Below are positions 32,879 through 42,556 of a stretch of DNA of 64,000 bases, piece after piece; the first letter of the stretch is position 1, and the number at the start of each line of letters is the position of its first letter. A program made the translations under genes and the position numbers. The DNA is taken from assembly GCA_030144725.1 (NCBI GenBank), contig JASKMD010000014.1, positions 2,045,646-2,109,645 of the forward strand, read 5' to 3'. The notes beneath the pieces were generated by a model, which saw only the letters and a list, made by a program, of their open reading frames with translations, did no database searches and had not been told where the DNA came from. The stretch comes from Haematococcus lacustris (taxonomy: Eukaryota > Chlorophyta > Chlorophyceae > Chlamydomonadales > Haematococcaceae).

Positions 32879-33049
32879 ATGTCTACCACAAATGAACACA
32901 AGTGCAAGCCAAAGCGACAGCGTGCGGACACGACACCAGATGGACGAGCAGCATCAGCAGCCGCAGAGCTGCCTTTCCAGCGAATCACGAAGTGCTGGAA
33001 TGGTACGGCGACTCAACACTCGACTTTGACTCTATGTACTCGACTTTGA
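32879..33049 (+). CDS. Short ORF near the right end of the 13-kb structure
   Basis: 56 codons, MSTTNEHKCKPKRQRADTT, then DGRAASAAAELPFQRITKCW, ending in a small tandem repeat CGACTTTGACTCTATGTA. The composition is that of a real protein N-terminus. An upstream frame at 32706-32792 (MAAAAGPSGGKQPKKNCRQ...) ends at a possible donor, TTTCAG/GTCTAT. These could be remnants of transposon-encoded proteins. No family recognised. Confidence 0.25.
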   Translation: MSTTNEHKCKPKRQRADTTPDGRAASAAAELPFQRITKCWNGTATQHSTLTLCTRL

Positions 33050-34374
33050 CTCTATATACATGTGCATATCAACTGCAACAATGATGACAACGAGTCTTCC
33101 CGTTGAAACTGCTAATAGCTCTGCAGTCGCCTAGGACAAGGTTTTTTTTGCATGGAGCGACTAGACTATCTCTAGTACTATTTCGACTAGTACTATATCT
33201 AGTCTATTTATAGTCTATTTTACGAACCTTACATATGTGGGCCGTTTCAAGCCGTTTCCGTGTAAGCGGTAAACATAGTTATCAGCTCAATTGCTGCATC
33301 TTTTTGACTGGTTTTAGCTGCGTTTGGCTTCAAAAGAACCACAAACACCGATGTGGTAACCACCTTGACATTGCTGTCACAATTGGACTGAACCCGTGTT
33401 GAAGAATGCGGTTTAAAGCGCTGTTGCATGCTGGTTTAAAAATTAGTTTGGATGCGCCGTTCACGCCGCGCTGGGTCCAAGCTGCCTGCGTAGCGCCAGA
33501 ACACGTCACGTGTTGGGGGCCAGCCACCCGGCGAACCGCTGTGGCTGACCGCACTCTAGTCAGGCCATAAGCGGCTCATCGCACGAATCGGCGGCCTTGT
33601 CCGTGCAGAAATGAGAAAGTTTTTATCTCTTGAGCCACGGGGGTGCAGCCAATGGCGGGGGTGACCTTGTTCTTTTCTTGCACTGGATGCTTCTGTTGTT
33701 CTCTGTGCAAGGTGCTCCGAACCTAGGCGGATGCACCGAGCACAGAAGTTCACAGTTTACGTACACCTTTTCCCTTTACACGTGGATGACTAAGAATGTG
33801 AATGGTTTTGAGTACTTAAGGCTCTGTGAGGGCAGAGACAGGTACCTTGGCTCAGAACTCTATCTGACCCCGGGTCCTGTCTCGTTCTCCCGCCCTCACA
33901 GGCTCCCTAGTCTCAGCTCCGTTACACCCTCCCATCCCCTACCAACCCCCCCCCGGCCCCGCCACCCCCTCCCAACCCCTTCCCACCCCCTCCCAGCCCG
34001 TACCATCCCAACACTACCTTCCCACCCCTACCCACCCCCTCCCAGTCGATGGGTCGCAGCCTGTTGAGTGCTCATCTTCAAGCACTTGTAAAGTCACCAA
34101 GGGCTGCTTATCTGCACAGTCCTAATGGCTTAAAAGCCGAGAAAGGAGGTGCTGGTGCAAAGAGGTGCTGGTGCAGGTGTCGCCCCTGGGCTGCCCACCC
34201 CTCCTGCTGCCCCCCCTTGGCAGCAGCTGGGCAGCTGGTGCTGGTGCCACCCCTGACCTGCTGCCCCTCCCTGGCAGCGGCTAGCTGCTGGTGCTGGTGC
34301 ATCCCCTGAGCTGCTCACCCCTCCAGCTTAGCAGTAGGGGGCCAGAGCGGAGCTGGACACGAGCTCGACACGCA

Positions 34375-34721
34375 GACACTCCTACAATTTAGTCCCTGCG
34401 TTTGTCCCTGCGTTCTACCGACCTTGTCCGATCGGGCTGAAAATTTGATAGATGGCAGTTTTCAGCAAATAAAACATATTTTTCAAGAAAAATAATTGGA
34501 AAAATCTAAAAGCTGTTGCGCTGTGGCCCGCAACCTATCCCTGCACTTATCCCTGCACCAACTCCCCAGGGCCACAGCGCAGCCGCCTTTGATTTTTTCA
34601 AAATACTTTTTCTGAAAATTATGTTTTGTTTTCTGAAAACTACCATCTATCAAATTTCCAGCCCGATCGGACAAGGTCGGTAGAACGCAGGGACAAACGC
34701 AGGGACTAATTTGTAGGAGTG
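34375..34721. mobile_element. 347-bp MITE with long TIRs (CACTCCTACAA ends), copy 1
   Basis: The terminal CACTCCTACAATTTAGTCCC is inverted at the right end. Near-palindromic similarity extends about 80-110 bp inward (CCTTGTCCGATCGGGCTG, TGATAGATGG). GA lies outside both ends (34373-34374, 34722-34723), a possible 2-bp duplication. The interior is non-coding. Copy 2 is at 56517-56777. 33671-34374 and 34724-35654 contain no gene that I can support. Confidence 0.85.
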
Positions 34722-35654
34722 GACGGAGGGCGGGCGGGAGGGATCGGACCCAACATGTCGAGCAAGGTGACATAGCAATGGCCTACACACCTTGTGAGGC
34801 CTTGCAGAATGGCCAGGTAGTAGGTACTACTCACGAAGGAGTCAAGCAATGCAGCAGCCTTGTATATTTCCGAGCATGGGTGGAGGAGAGTACATTGGTT
34901 TGGCATGCCATGTGAATCGTTTTGACTGCGGCGAATGTCCCTCACTGTGTGCAGGTGCTCCTGGGCCACGTTGGTCGCGGCGGTCTCTCACGACGAGGCC
35001 CGCATGAGCAAAAATGCATGGATTTGAGTGTGGAGGTTTGAGCCGCAATAGCACTCAGCACAGTGCACAGTATACAATGATACAGGTTGCACCGCATAGC
35101 TGACGGAGTCCTCTATCCATTGATGTGCGACACATAAACATCAACAGCGTGGCTGAGACGCGGCGTCGTTATTTCACCAGGGGTAGGTTTTCCGTTAGTT
35201 TGGGACGCCTGACTCGGGGCCGAAGCCATACAGTCAGTCACACAACTCCACACCATGACCGAGTTTAAGCTCGCCCCCTCCAAGAGTTACACTCCCCTAC
35301 ACCCACTTCACCTCTACAGCCAACATTTCAGACAAACAAAACTCATTCAACATGGAACAACATGTTTGACTGTGGGAAATCTCACTCAGCTACTCAAATC
35401 AAATTGAAGCATCCTCGGTCGCACCCTTGATGACTGCCAACTCCACACCGATGGCACTTTCCCCCTAGACCACTGGGCACCTCATCAAAACTAACAGCTT
35501 GACGCTTATAAGGCACGGGACATAGGGTTGGAGTGTGGGTGTGCGGAGTGCGAGTAATGGGTGCGGCGTTTTTGTTCTAGCCAACTGGAGACCACTGTGC
35601 TTCCCATCAAAACCAACAGCTGTAAGGCTAACAGCCTGCTCAAACTACTAGGCC

Positions 35655-35898
35655 CTATGCATCGTTGCGGGCCCGACCATCAATGCCCCGCCGGTACTCA
35701 GCAGCCCGGTGCAACCTCTGCCTGACCTTGGGCAGCCGGTCATTGACCCGCTTGTAGCCCTGCTGGTACTCCTTGCCCATGGGGGGCAGGGCCTCAAAGC
35801 CCTCATAGCTGCACAGCTCCAGGGGGCGTTGCATGCTCTCCCCAATGCGCTGGAAGTTGAGGCAGGGGTTGGTGTCCCGGTCCAGCCACCTGCCCCAC
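35655..35898 (-). pseudogene. Fanzor-like C-terminal fragment (RuvC-III region)
   Basis: Minus strand, stop TAG at 35655-35657. The frame reads GRWLDRDTNPCLNFQRIGE, then RPLELCSYEGFEALPPMG, then KEYQQGYKRVNDRLPKVRQ and a tail ending GRARNDA. DRD.N followed by N..RIGE is the RuvC-III region of algal Fanzor-like proteins (TnpB motif DRDxNAAxNI), and RPLELC plus the basic tail is recalled from the same family. The usual NA pair is NP here. No upstream RuvC-I or RuvC-II parts are adjacent. It is probably the last exon of a dead copy. Confidence 0.65.
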
Positions 35899-36243
35899 GG
35901 GGGAGCCTGGGGTCGTGGGACTGGGCCAGGTGCAGCAGGGAGGGGCTGGTCCTGGGCAGGGGGAGGGTGGTCCTGGGCAAGGAGGGCCTCGGCCGTGGAA
36001 AGGGGGTCCCGGGCAGCTGGGTGCTGAGCTGGGGGAGGGGGGTTGGGTGGCAGCTCAGGCCTGGGTCATGGCGGCTGGCCTCGCATCTGCTTGCTCACCC
36101 GCTGGACTATTTTGACGCCCTAGCCTTGGAGTGCCTTGCGGAAAGTCCCGGAGCCATAGAGGGGGAGGGCGGCCAAGCAGCCTCACGGCTGCAGCGGGTG
36201 TCAGCCATCTTCTGCACTTCAGCGGCATACCGCCTTGAGGCCG

Positions 36244-36340
36244 CTAGCACAGCTCCAAGGGCCGCCACCTGCCCTCAACAATGCTCTGCAGGCATAGCGC
36301 TGCGGTGGCGTCCCTGTCAAACCTGTTGGCGTGCAGGGAA
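36244..36340 (-). pseudogene. Second Fanzor-like C-terminal fragment
   Basis: Minus strand: NRFDRDATAALCLQSIVEG, then RWRPLELC, then an in-frame TAG (36244-36246). The order DRD.(N/T)AAL..Q followed by RWRPLELC repeats the layout of the fragments at 35.7 and 40.0 kb but is diverged and lacks the RuvC-III Asn. It lies in the same orientation 350 bp upstream of the 35.7-kb fragment, so the two are separate relics. Confidence 0.5.
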
Positions 36341-36521
36341 GGCTGTTTGACTGGCTGTGGAAGCGGTCACAGAATTCGTGGCGCCGCAACCAGCCACCTT
36401 GTTTGACCCCACATTTGCTGGCCTCACTGCTTGATCTAGGCCAGGCAGGCACGCAATCCTACTTCACCGGTTTCTCTCAGGCCGTGCAACTCAAACGGCC
36501 ACACCTACAGCCGCAGTCCTG

Positions 36522-39500
36522 TTAATGCGCCAGCTCTGACAACTTGACCGCGCCCTCCCCTTTGCGCTCTGCCTGTGGCCATTCATCACCCCCTGTACAG
36601 CAGGCCCGAAGCGCTGCCCACATACAGCTTGCCGGGCTGCAAGCTGCCTGCCTGGGCGTGCCAATGCTGGCGGGGGTGGTCCGGGTGATCGCAGCAGATG
36701 ACATCGCGCGGCCGCAGGGGATGCTCAGTGAAGTCGGTGCCTGCAGCCAACATCCGGGCTCAGCAGCAGGAGGAAAGCAGCAGGAGGGGGGCAGCAGGAG
36801 GGGGGCAGCAGGAGGGGGGCAGCAGGGGCAGGGGTCCAGGGCTAGGCAGGACAGCAGGAGGGGCGCCAGGAGGGGGCGGCAGGGGCAGGGCCAGCAGGGA
36901 TGGTACGACGTATGAGCAGGGGCAGGAAGGGCGGCAGGGGCAGGGCCAGGAGGGGTGGTACGAGCATGGGCAGCAGGGGCGGCAGGGGCAGTGTAGAAGC
37001 CATGTTGAAAAGGGGGCTTCCATTGCGGGTGTGACGAGGCGCGGTGTGGTGTGGTCAGTAGGCGCATGGTCGCACCGTATGTGGTGCTGCCAGCGGTGTT
37101 TCTGGATGGCAGCAGGGGTTGCGAGCGCTTGAGGCGGTGCGGCAATGGCTTCCGCACGAAGTCGTCGGTGTAGGTGGTTGAGCCGTCGAATGGGCGGTGA
37201 GGCCACGGCGCAACCGGGGCGCTGCGGCGCATCAGAGCGGCACGCGACGGGTTAGGTGCAGAGCCAGCGCGGCAGCGGCAGCTGGGACACTGCCGGCAGG
37301 CGCAGTGGAGGTACGGCAGGCGCAGCAGTGGGCGCAGCTGCCGCGGTGCTCTGGCAGGCTCTGCCCAACAGGGCGGTGATTGAAGTCAAGGCGCTGTTAG
37401 ACCTGAGGAGGCGGACGAGGTGTAAGCCGGCAGCGCCCTTTGAGGTGCCCTTTGGAAGTGCTCTTTGGAGGCTTGCCCTTTGGAGGTGCGACAGTGAGTG
37501 ACATCGCCTCCTGGGTATAAGTAGGTATGCGCAGATATGAGAAGGTATGACCCAAGCTGCCACTGCCTGCCCGCCCGCCCGCCCGCCCGCCTGCCTGCCT
37601 GCCTGCCCAGCCGCCTAGCACTCACGAGAAGGGCCTTGCCCCTGGGCCCTTTGGCACGTAGTCGTCGCGCTGTGTGGTGCTGCCCACAAAGGGCACGTGG
37701 TAGTCCGGGATGCTGCGGTCCAAGGGGGTGGAGGGTGCGCCTTGCTGCAGGACAGGGGCAGGAGTGGGGCGGAGGGGTCAGGGGTCATAGCCCAACGCGC
37801 ATGGCATCATCCATACCCTGGCTGGGCCTGAACCAGGGAGCTTGGTTTGGCCTGGCCCACCCCACCCTGCCCTATCCTTGTCAGACCGCCCTGCTCTGCC
37901 CCACCCTGCCCTTGCCTTGCCTGATCTGCCCTGCCCTGCCCCACCCTGCCCTGCCCTGCCCCACCCTACCCTGCCCCACCCTACCCTGCCCCACCCTACC
38001 CTGCCCCACCCTACCCTGCCCCACCCTACCCTGCCCCACCCTACCCTGCCCCACCCTACCCTGCCCCACCCTACCCTGCCCCACCCTACCCTGCCCCACC
38101 CTACCCTGCCCCACCCTACCCTGCCCTGCCCTGACCCAGCCTGCCCTGACCCAGCCTGCCCTGACCTGGCCTAGCCTGGTTTAAGGAGCTGAGCCACCTT
38201 GCGGTCGTGGAAGTAGTCATAGGTGGTGCCAGCGATGAAGGGCAGGCGTGGCATTGGCCCCTCCGGCGCCCTCACACTGTCCTCAAGCCAGCAGCAGGCC
38301 GGCAGCAACCAGGGCAGGGCAGGGCGGGGTGGGGCGAGGTAGGGCAGAGCAGGGCGGGGCGGGGCTACACTGCATTCCCAACAGCCCGGGAAACTGTTAA
38401 ATGGCACACCCCAACGACTGCCTGCAGGCCTGCACAACCATAGATGCTCCTGCGCTCTATGCTTCATTGGCAAGGTATGGACGAAGACAGGCAGACTAGA
38501 GTAGCACTGTAACGATAGGGATGGTTGGCTGCCCCCCTGGCTGGCCCCCCTTGGCTGTACTCACAAGGGGCTGGCTGCCTTAGGGGTGTAGTCAGCCCGC
38601 TGGGTGGTGACGCCGCTGAAGGGCCGGGAGGGCAGCAGCTCCTGCTCTGCGGGCGCACAGTTGGGCAGCCTCATCGCTGCTGACACCACCCCTGACCACC
38701 CTGCCTGAGCGTGACCATGACGGCCAATGAACCCCACCATCACCCTGTGCTGTGGGGCTGTCAACCAGGGGGAGGGGGGTTGGGTTTAGGGGGCAGGGGT
38801 GTGTAGGGGTGGAGTAAGGGTCAGGGTTAGGCCATCAGACGAGTGGCGCAAGCAGGCTTAAGGAGGCCATGTGCAGATTCCTCGCAGTGCCGTGTGCAGA
38901 GAGAAGCTGTCCCTGCGTGACATGCTCTTCATCAACGTGTTCCACGGCTGGTGCTGTGACGCAGGGTCCAGCCTCCTCTTCAGCCTTCATCGTGATCTCC
39001 ACAGCCTGCACCGCGTCCTGGCTGCTGGGGGCTGCCTACAGGGCTGCCTGGGCCAGTCAGTTAGGGTGGGGGCGAGGGGTGACCCCAGCTGTTGGCTGCA
39101 AGGTCAAGCGCATGGGGCAGAGCAGCAGACCTGGGCCCAGTGCTGCTGGCTGGGCGCCCACACTTCTTTTTCGTAGTCACGCTGGTAGCTGGTCTGGCAG
39201 CAAGAGATGGTGGCGGACGAGGTGTAAGCCGGCAGCGGCTGTACGGAGCCCAGGACCGGGCGCTGGAGCAGTTCTTCAAGAAGGTGAGGATTGCTGGGTG
39301 GGTGGGTGGTAGGGAGGGTAAGGGACTGAGAGGTGGTGGGTGAAAGAGGTGTTGCCTGTGACATGCCTAACCATGTGCCACCATGTCAGCCACCATGTGT
39401 GTGCCTTGTGTGCATGGTTTCAGTTGGGAGGAGGACATGGCGGAGGTGTCCATGGAGCGCCATGGGCGTGCCAAGCAGCTGGTGGTGTTCTATGGCGCAG

Positions 39501-40842
39501 CTGGCATTGGCACAGCGGGAGGGTGGGGTGCTGATGCGGTGCTCCGTGCTTGCTGCAAGGTGGTGTGCAGGCCCAGGGGGACAGACCAGCGGCGGGGCAG
39601 GGTGGTGCTTGTGGATGAGCACTGCACCACCCGGGTCAGCTCAGCAGTGAATGGGAAGCAGCCCTGTGAGAGGCAGCTGAACAAACGCAGGGCCACCAGG
39701 CCTGTGGACTTGAAGCCCCCAGCAGGGCAGGTGCATCACCGCCTTGTGCGCCCAGCCTAGAGCCAGCAGCGTGACCAGCCAGTGAGGGGCCTGATGTGGT
39801 GCCCAGTAGTGGCCCCTCGCAAGCCCCCACAGGCCCCACGCAGCAGCCAGGCAGCCACACAGCCAGCAGCCTCAGAGCCTGGACCCAGCACTCCCCCGCC
39901 AGCCAAGCGCAGCAAGCGCTCCGAGGCTGAGCCGGCAGCTAAGCCCACCAAGGGTAAAGGCAAGGCCCAGGGCAAGGCTGCCAAAGCCAAGTCAGCACCA
40001 CAGCGAAGCAGGTGGCTGGACCAGGACTGCAATGCAGCTCTGAACATGCAGCGCATTGGGGAGAGCAGGTGGCGTCCACTGGAGCTGTGCTACTGGCCAG
40101 AGCAGGGAGCTCTGCCAGCCAAGGGCAAGGGGTACCCTGGCCTGGACTGCAAGCGGCTGCAAGACAAGCCACCCAAGGCCCAGGAGCAGCAGCAGCCTGC
40201 TGTGGCACCGTAGTGTGTGGCCCCCTTTGTTGAGCTGTCATCAGCTTACAATTAGCGCATGTCTTGTCATGCCAACTCTACACAGTAGCCCTCTGGGTCA
40301 AGCAATAGTGTAGGTTGTAGGCAACCATGACCATGTGTATGCCATGTATAAGCCATGCCATGTGATGGGAACTCCACACAGGAATAATATCGTTTTGCAG
40401 GGGTCCACGCTGAGTGTTCCACTGCAGTGAAGGCTCAAGGTTGAGGGCCAAGGTGCTGGCTGGGCGCTATCGAGTCGAAGGTGTCATGAAGGCAGGCTGA
40501 GCTGCCTAGTACAGGCGCCTTGCATGCCATGACTTTGGACAGCTGGGGGCAGGCCTTGTAACCCCCGGCAAAGACATTCAAGCCATGGAGTGCAGGCATA
40601 AGCTCCTGCTGCTATATAGAAAACTCTAACAAAAGTGAAGGTGGCCAGTGGGCTATGGTGGTTTGCTGCTATGTATAAGGTTGCTGTGGTGGCCAGTGGG
40701 CCAGGCCCTAGCGCTGAGAGAGGCTGGGCTGAGCAAGGAGTGTGGGTGCTGTAGCCCGTGGGGTGGGGGCTTGGGACTCACGCCTGGGTTCGCGCCTGAG
40801 GCCACGTTTCTTGTCGTAGTCACGCTGGTAGCTGGTTTTGAG
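36522..40842 (-). CDS. SAXO/FAM154-like axonemal microtubule protein (5' end not found)
   Basis: Exons on the minus strand with agreeing phases: 40782-40842, 38565-38676, 38198-38276, 37626-37744 and one starting at 37221 that stays open to a stop at 36522-36524. The product is a series of Mn-like modules of the form PF.G.TTY..DY....P: KTSYQRDYDKK, RPFSGVTTQRADYTPK, LPFIAGTTYDYFHDRK, VPFVGSTTQRDDYVPK and RPFDGSTTYTDDFVRK. Such repeats mark SAXO/STOP-type proteins that bind and stabilise axonemal microtubules inside cilia. The Cys-rich N-terminal motif typical of SAXO proteins was not located. The last exon's Pro/Ala-rich tail (36522-37000) may be read-through into an intron. A Fanzor relic sits antisense in the intron 38677-40781. 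Family call from motif pattern. Confidence 0.68.
37937..38131. repeat. 15-bp minisatellite (CCCCACCCTACCCTG)n in a SAXO-like gene intron
   Basis: About twelve units between exons 38198-38276 and 37626-37744. Open in several frames, intronic. Confidence 0.93.
39214..40213 (+). pseudogene. Fanzor-like nuclease relic with RuvC-II and RuvC-III regions
   Basis: The first block (39214-39286) reads RQRLYGAQDRALEQFFKK. After an intron-like interval the second block (about 39432 on) reads EEDMAEVSMERHGRAKQLVV, then GRVVLVDEHCTTRVSSAVNG with the likely RuvC-II Glu at 39617-39619. An in-frame TAG at 39758-39760 follows LVRPA. Beyond it the frame continues with VRGLMWCPVVAPRKPPQ, a Pro/Ala/Lys-rich linker, and RWLDQDCNAALNMQRIGES with the RuvC-III aspartates (40019-40027), RPLELCYWPEQ and the end at 40213. 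The join between blocks appears off by one base. The N-terminal half and RuvC-I are absent, so this copy is inactive unless truncated by assembly. Family from recalled algal Fanzor-like proteins. Confidence 0.72.
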
Positions 40843-42556
40843 CTGCAGCAGCAAGAGATGGCGGTGGACAAGGAGGGTGGAGATGTGGCGTTGCGTGCAA
40901 GCGTGTGCACCAGGTCAGGTCAATTCAGTTCAGTTCGGTTCAATGCAGGGCAGGGCGGTCAGGGCAAGGCGGGGCGGTTCAGGTCGAGTCAGCGAAAAGA
41001 TGCGCAGGTCAGGCCATGGCAGCCAATGGCAGGGAATGGCAGAGCAGGGCAACAAAGGGGCAGGGTCACGGTGGCTGTCAGCCACTTTGATTACCGCGTC
41101 AAGGAAGCGTGCAAGCTAGTATAGGAATGTCCATGCAGAAAGCAGGGGCCGTGATGAAGGACCAAAGCGCTGTCGGGGAAGGGCGCAACAGGGGCGCGGG
41201 CCGCGGCGTCAGGCAGTGCTACTCAATCCTGCCTTGTCCGGAGCTCCTACCGCGTCATCTGTCCATTGCGTGTCACGAACGGGTGCGCAAATAGGAGCGC
41301 GGCAGATTGGGCACCAATTCTTTTTGCACGCGCAATGCTCCTCTTGAACCCCGTGTGTATGGTCTGTTTCTCTCATCTGCAGTTCATTTGTAAGATGCTT
41401 GAGGGCTGCGGTGTGGGGCAGGAAGTGCAGCAACCTGTACCGTAGTTCGCGTCGAAGAGCGTGCCATCTACAGCCGCTGCACCTGTTTTGTCGAGCCTGC
41501 GTTTGCCTTGTGTTACTGCAAGGTGGGAGGTGCGAGGTTTCCAACGGGGTAGCGTTGCGGTACCAGCTAGCGACTACTTGATAAGAGCGGCAGCTGGATG
41601 CTGTACCGCGGCTGCAGTTGACATGTAGACATGGAGCAGAATAGTTACTTGCCACATGAAGGGGCCCGGGTAACGCGCGACTGTTGCTAGTAACATACTT
41701 AACGTTATGTGGCATAGACAGAATCTGAAAAAGTCTTTACATAACTGTAAAAATCGAACATTAAGACCTTAGGGCCTCAACACCCTAGAGCCTCATCACC
41801 CTAATGTTCTCAGCGTGATGGGGTGATGGGGTCTTGGCCAGGATTTAGGGTATGGTGCAGTGCGCACTGCAAAGCTCTGCCCGCATTGTGATAGCTGCAT
41901 TGTTGCCATGTTGTTTCATTGGTGATGATGGCACTAACGTCTTTGATGATAAGACACGCGAGAGATGTAATCAGCACATCAATCTGGCGCAGTGAGAACA
42001 ATGTTACAGCCGCCCTGATGCCAAGGTTGGCTCCTTGTCAGCGCCTGACAACCGAATGAGGTCCTCCTCTGCAGGTTAGTTAATTGTCTCTGACCGCCAA
42101 GCTGCGCGGCACATATTCACTGAGCACTACTCTCAATAGCCAACTAGCCTGTGACTGGTACTACTGACCAGTCACACCGGCATGGGGCATAATAACCTCT
42201 CTGCCAGCGTCCGGAGTGCCCATGTTTGCTCTGATCACCAACGGCACCAAGTTCTTACTCACACTTGCCTACGTGACTGGTGTCCCAAAATCTCATGCCG
42301 TGCCCTAAACCGCTCACTGCAGCCCCTTGGCATGCCGGATGCCAGTAGCGTGATATGTGTGACGGTAGCCCGGCCGTCAGTCCGGACGAGGCGGTACTGC
42401 GCAGCCAAAATGCGGCTCGGGGGTGTGACAGTCGCGTGTTTGGCGTCCTGCTGGCCATCATAGCCGCCAGTACTCCTGGAGAGCCTTGCGATGCTGGCGA
42501 TCCGTGTCAAGCCTGCCGATAAAACCCAATGTTGTATGCTATTGACGCGCCATACA
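40214..42556. other. No supported gene apart from the SAXO exon at 40782-40842
   Basis: Short ORFs on both strands lack splice-consistent partners or recognisable domains. The segment 40921-41060 is a GGTCAG/GGCAGGG-rich imperfect repeat. A TGTAA-type poly(A) motif for the helicase gene (TTACA on this strand) lies at about 42003. Confidence 0.6.

Larger units (their letters stand above)
20651..33666. mobile_element. 13-kb TIR-bounded structure with TTGT target duplication
   Basis: The left end GGTCACCCCCGCCATTGG, then CTG, and the right end, its inverse complement, match over 21 bp. Similarity extends with one mismatch to about 27 bp and resumes in GATAAAA.CTTTCT after a 13-bp offset. TTGT stands immediately outside both ends (20647-20650, 33667-33670). 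The 1.5-kb transposon at 4854-6354 has the same first 18 bp and its own 4-bp duplication (TACA). Contents are nested elements, satellites, a TR-GAG retrotransposon and short ORFs near the right end (32706-32792, 32879-33049, and 33247-33429 on the minus strand). No transposase is recognised. Two unrelated single ends of one family remain an alternative, but the matching flanks argue for a single insertion. Confidence 0.6.
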
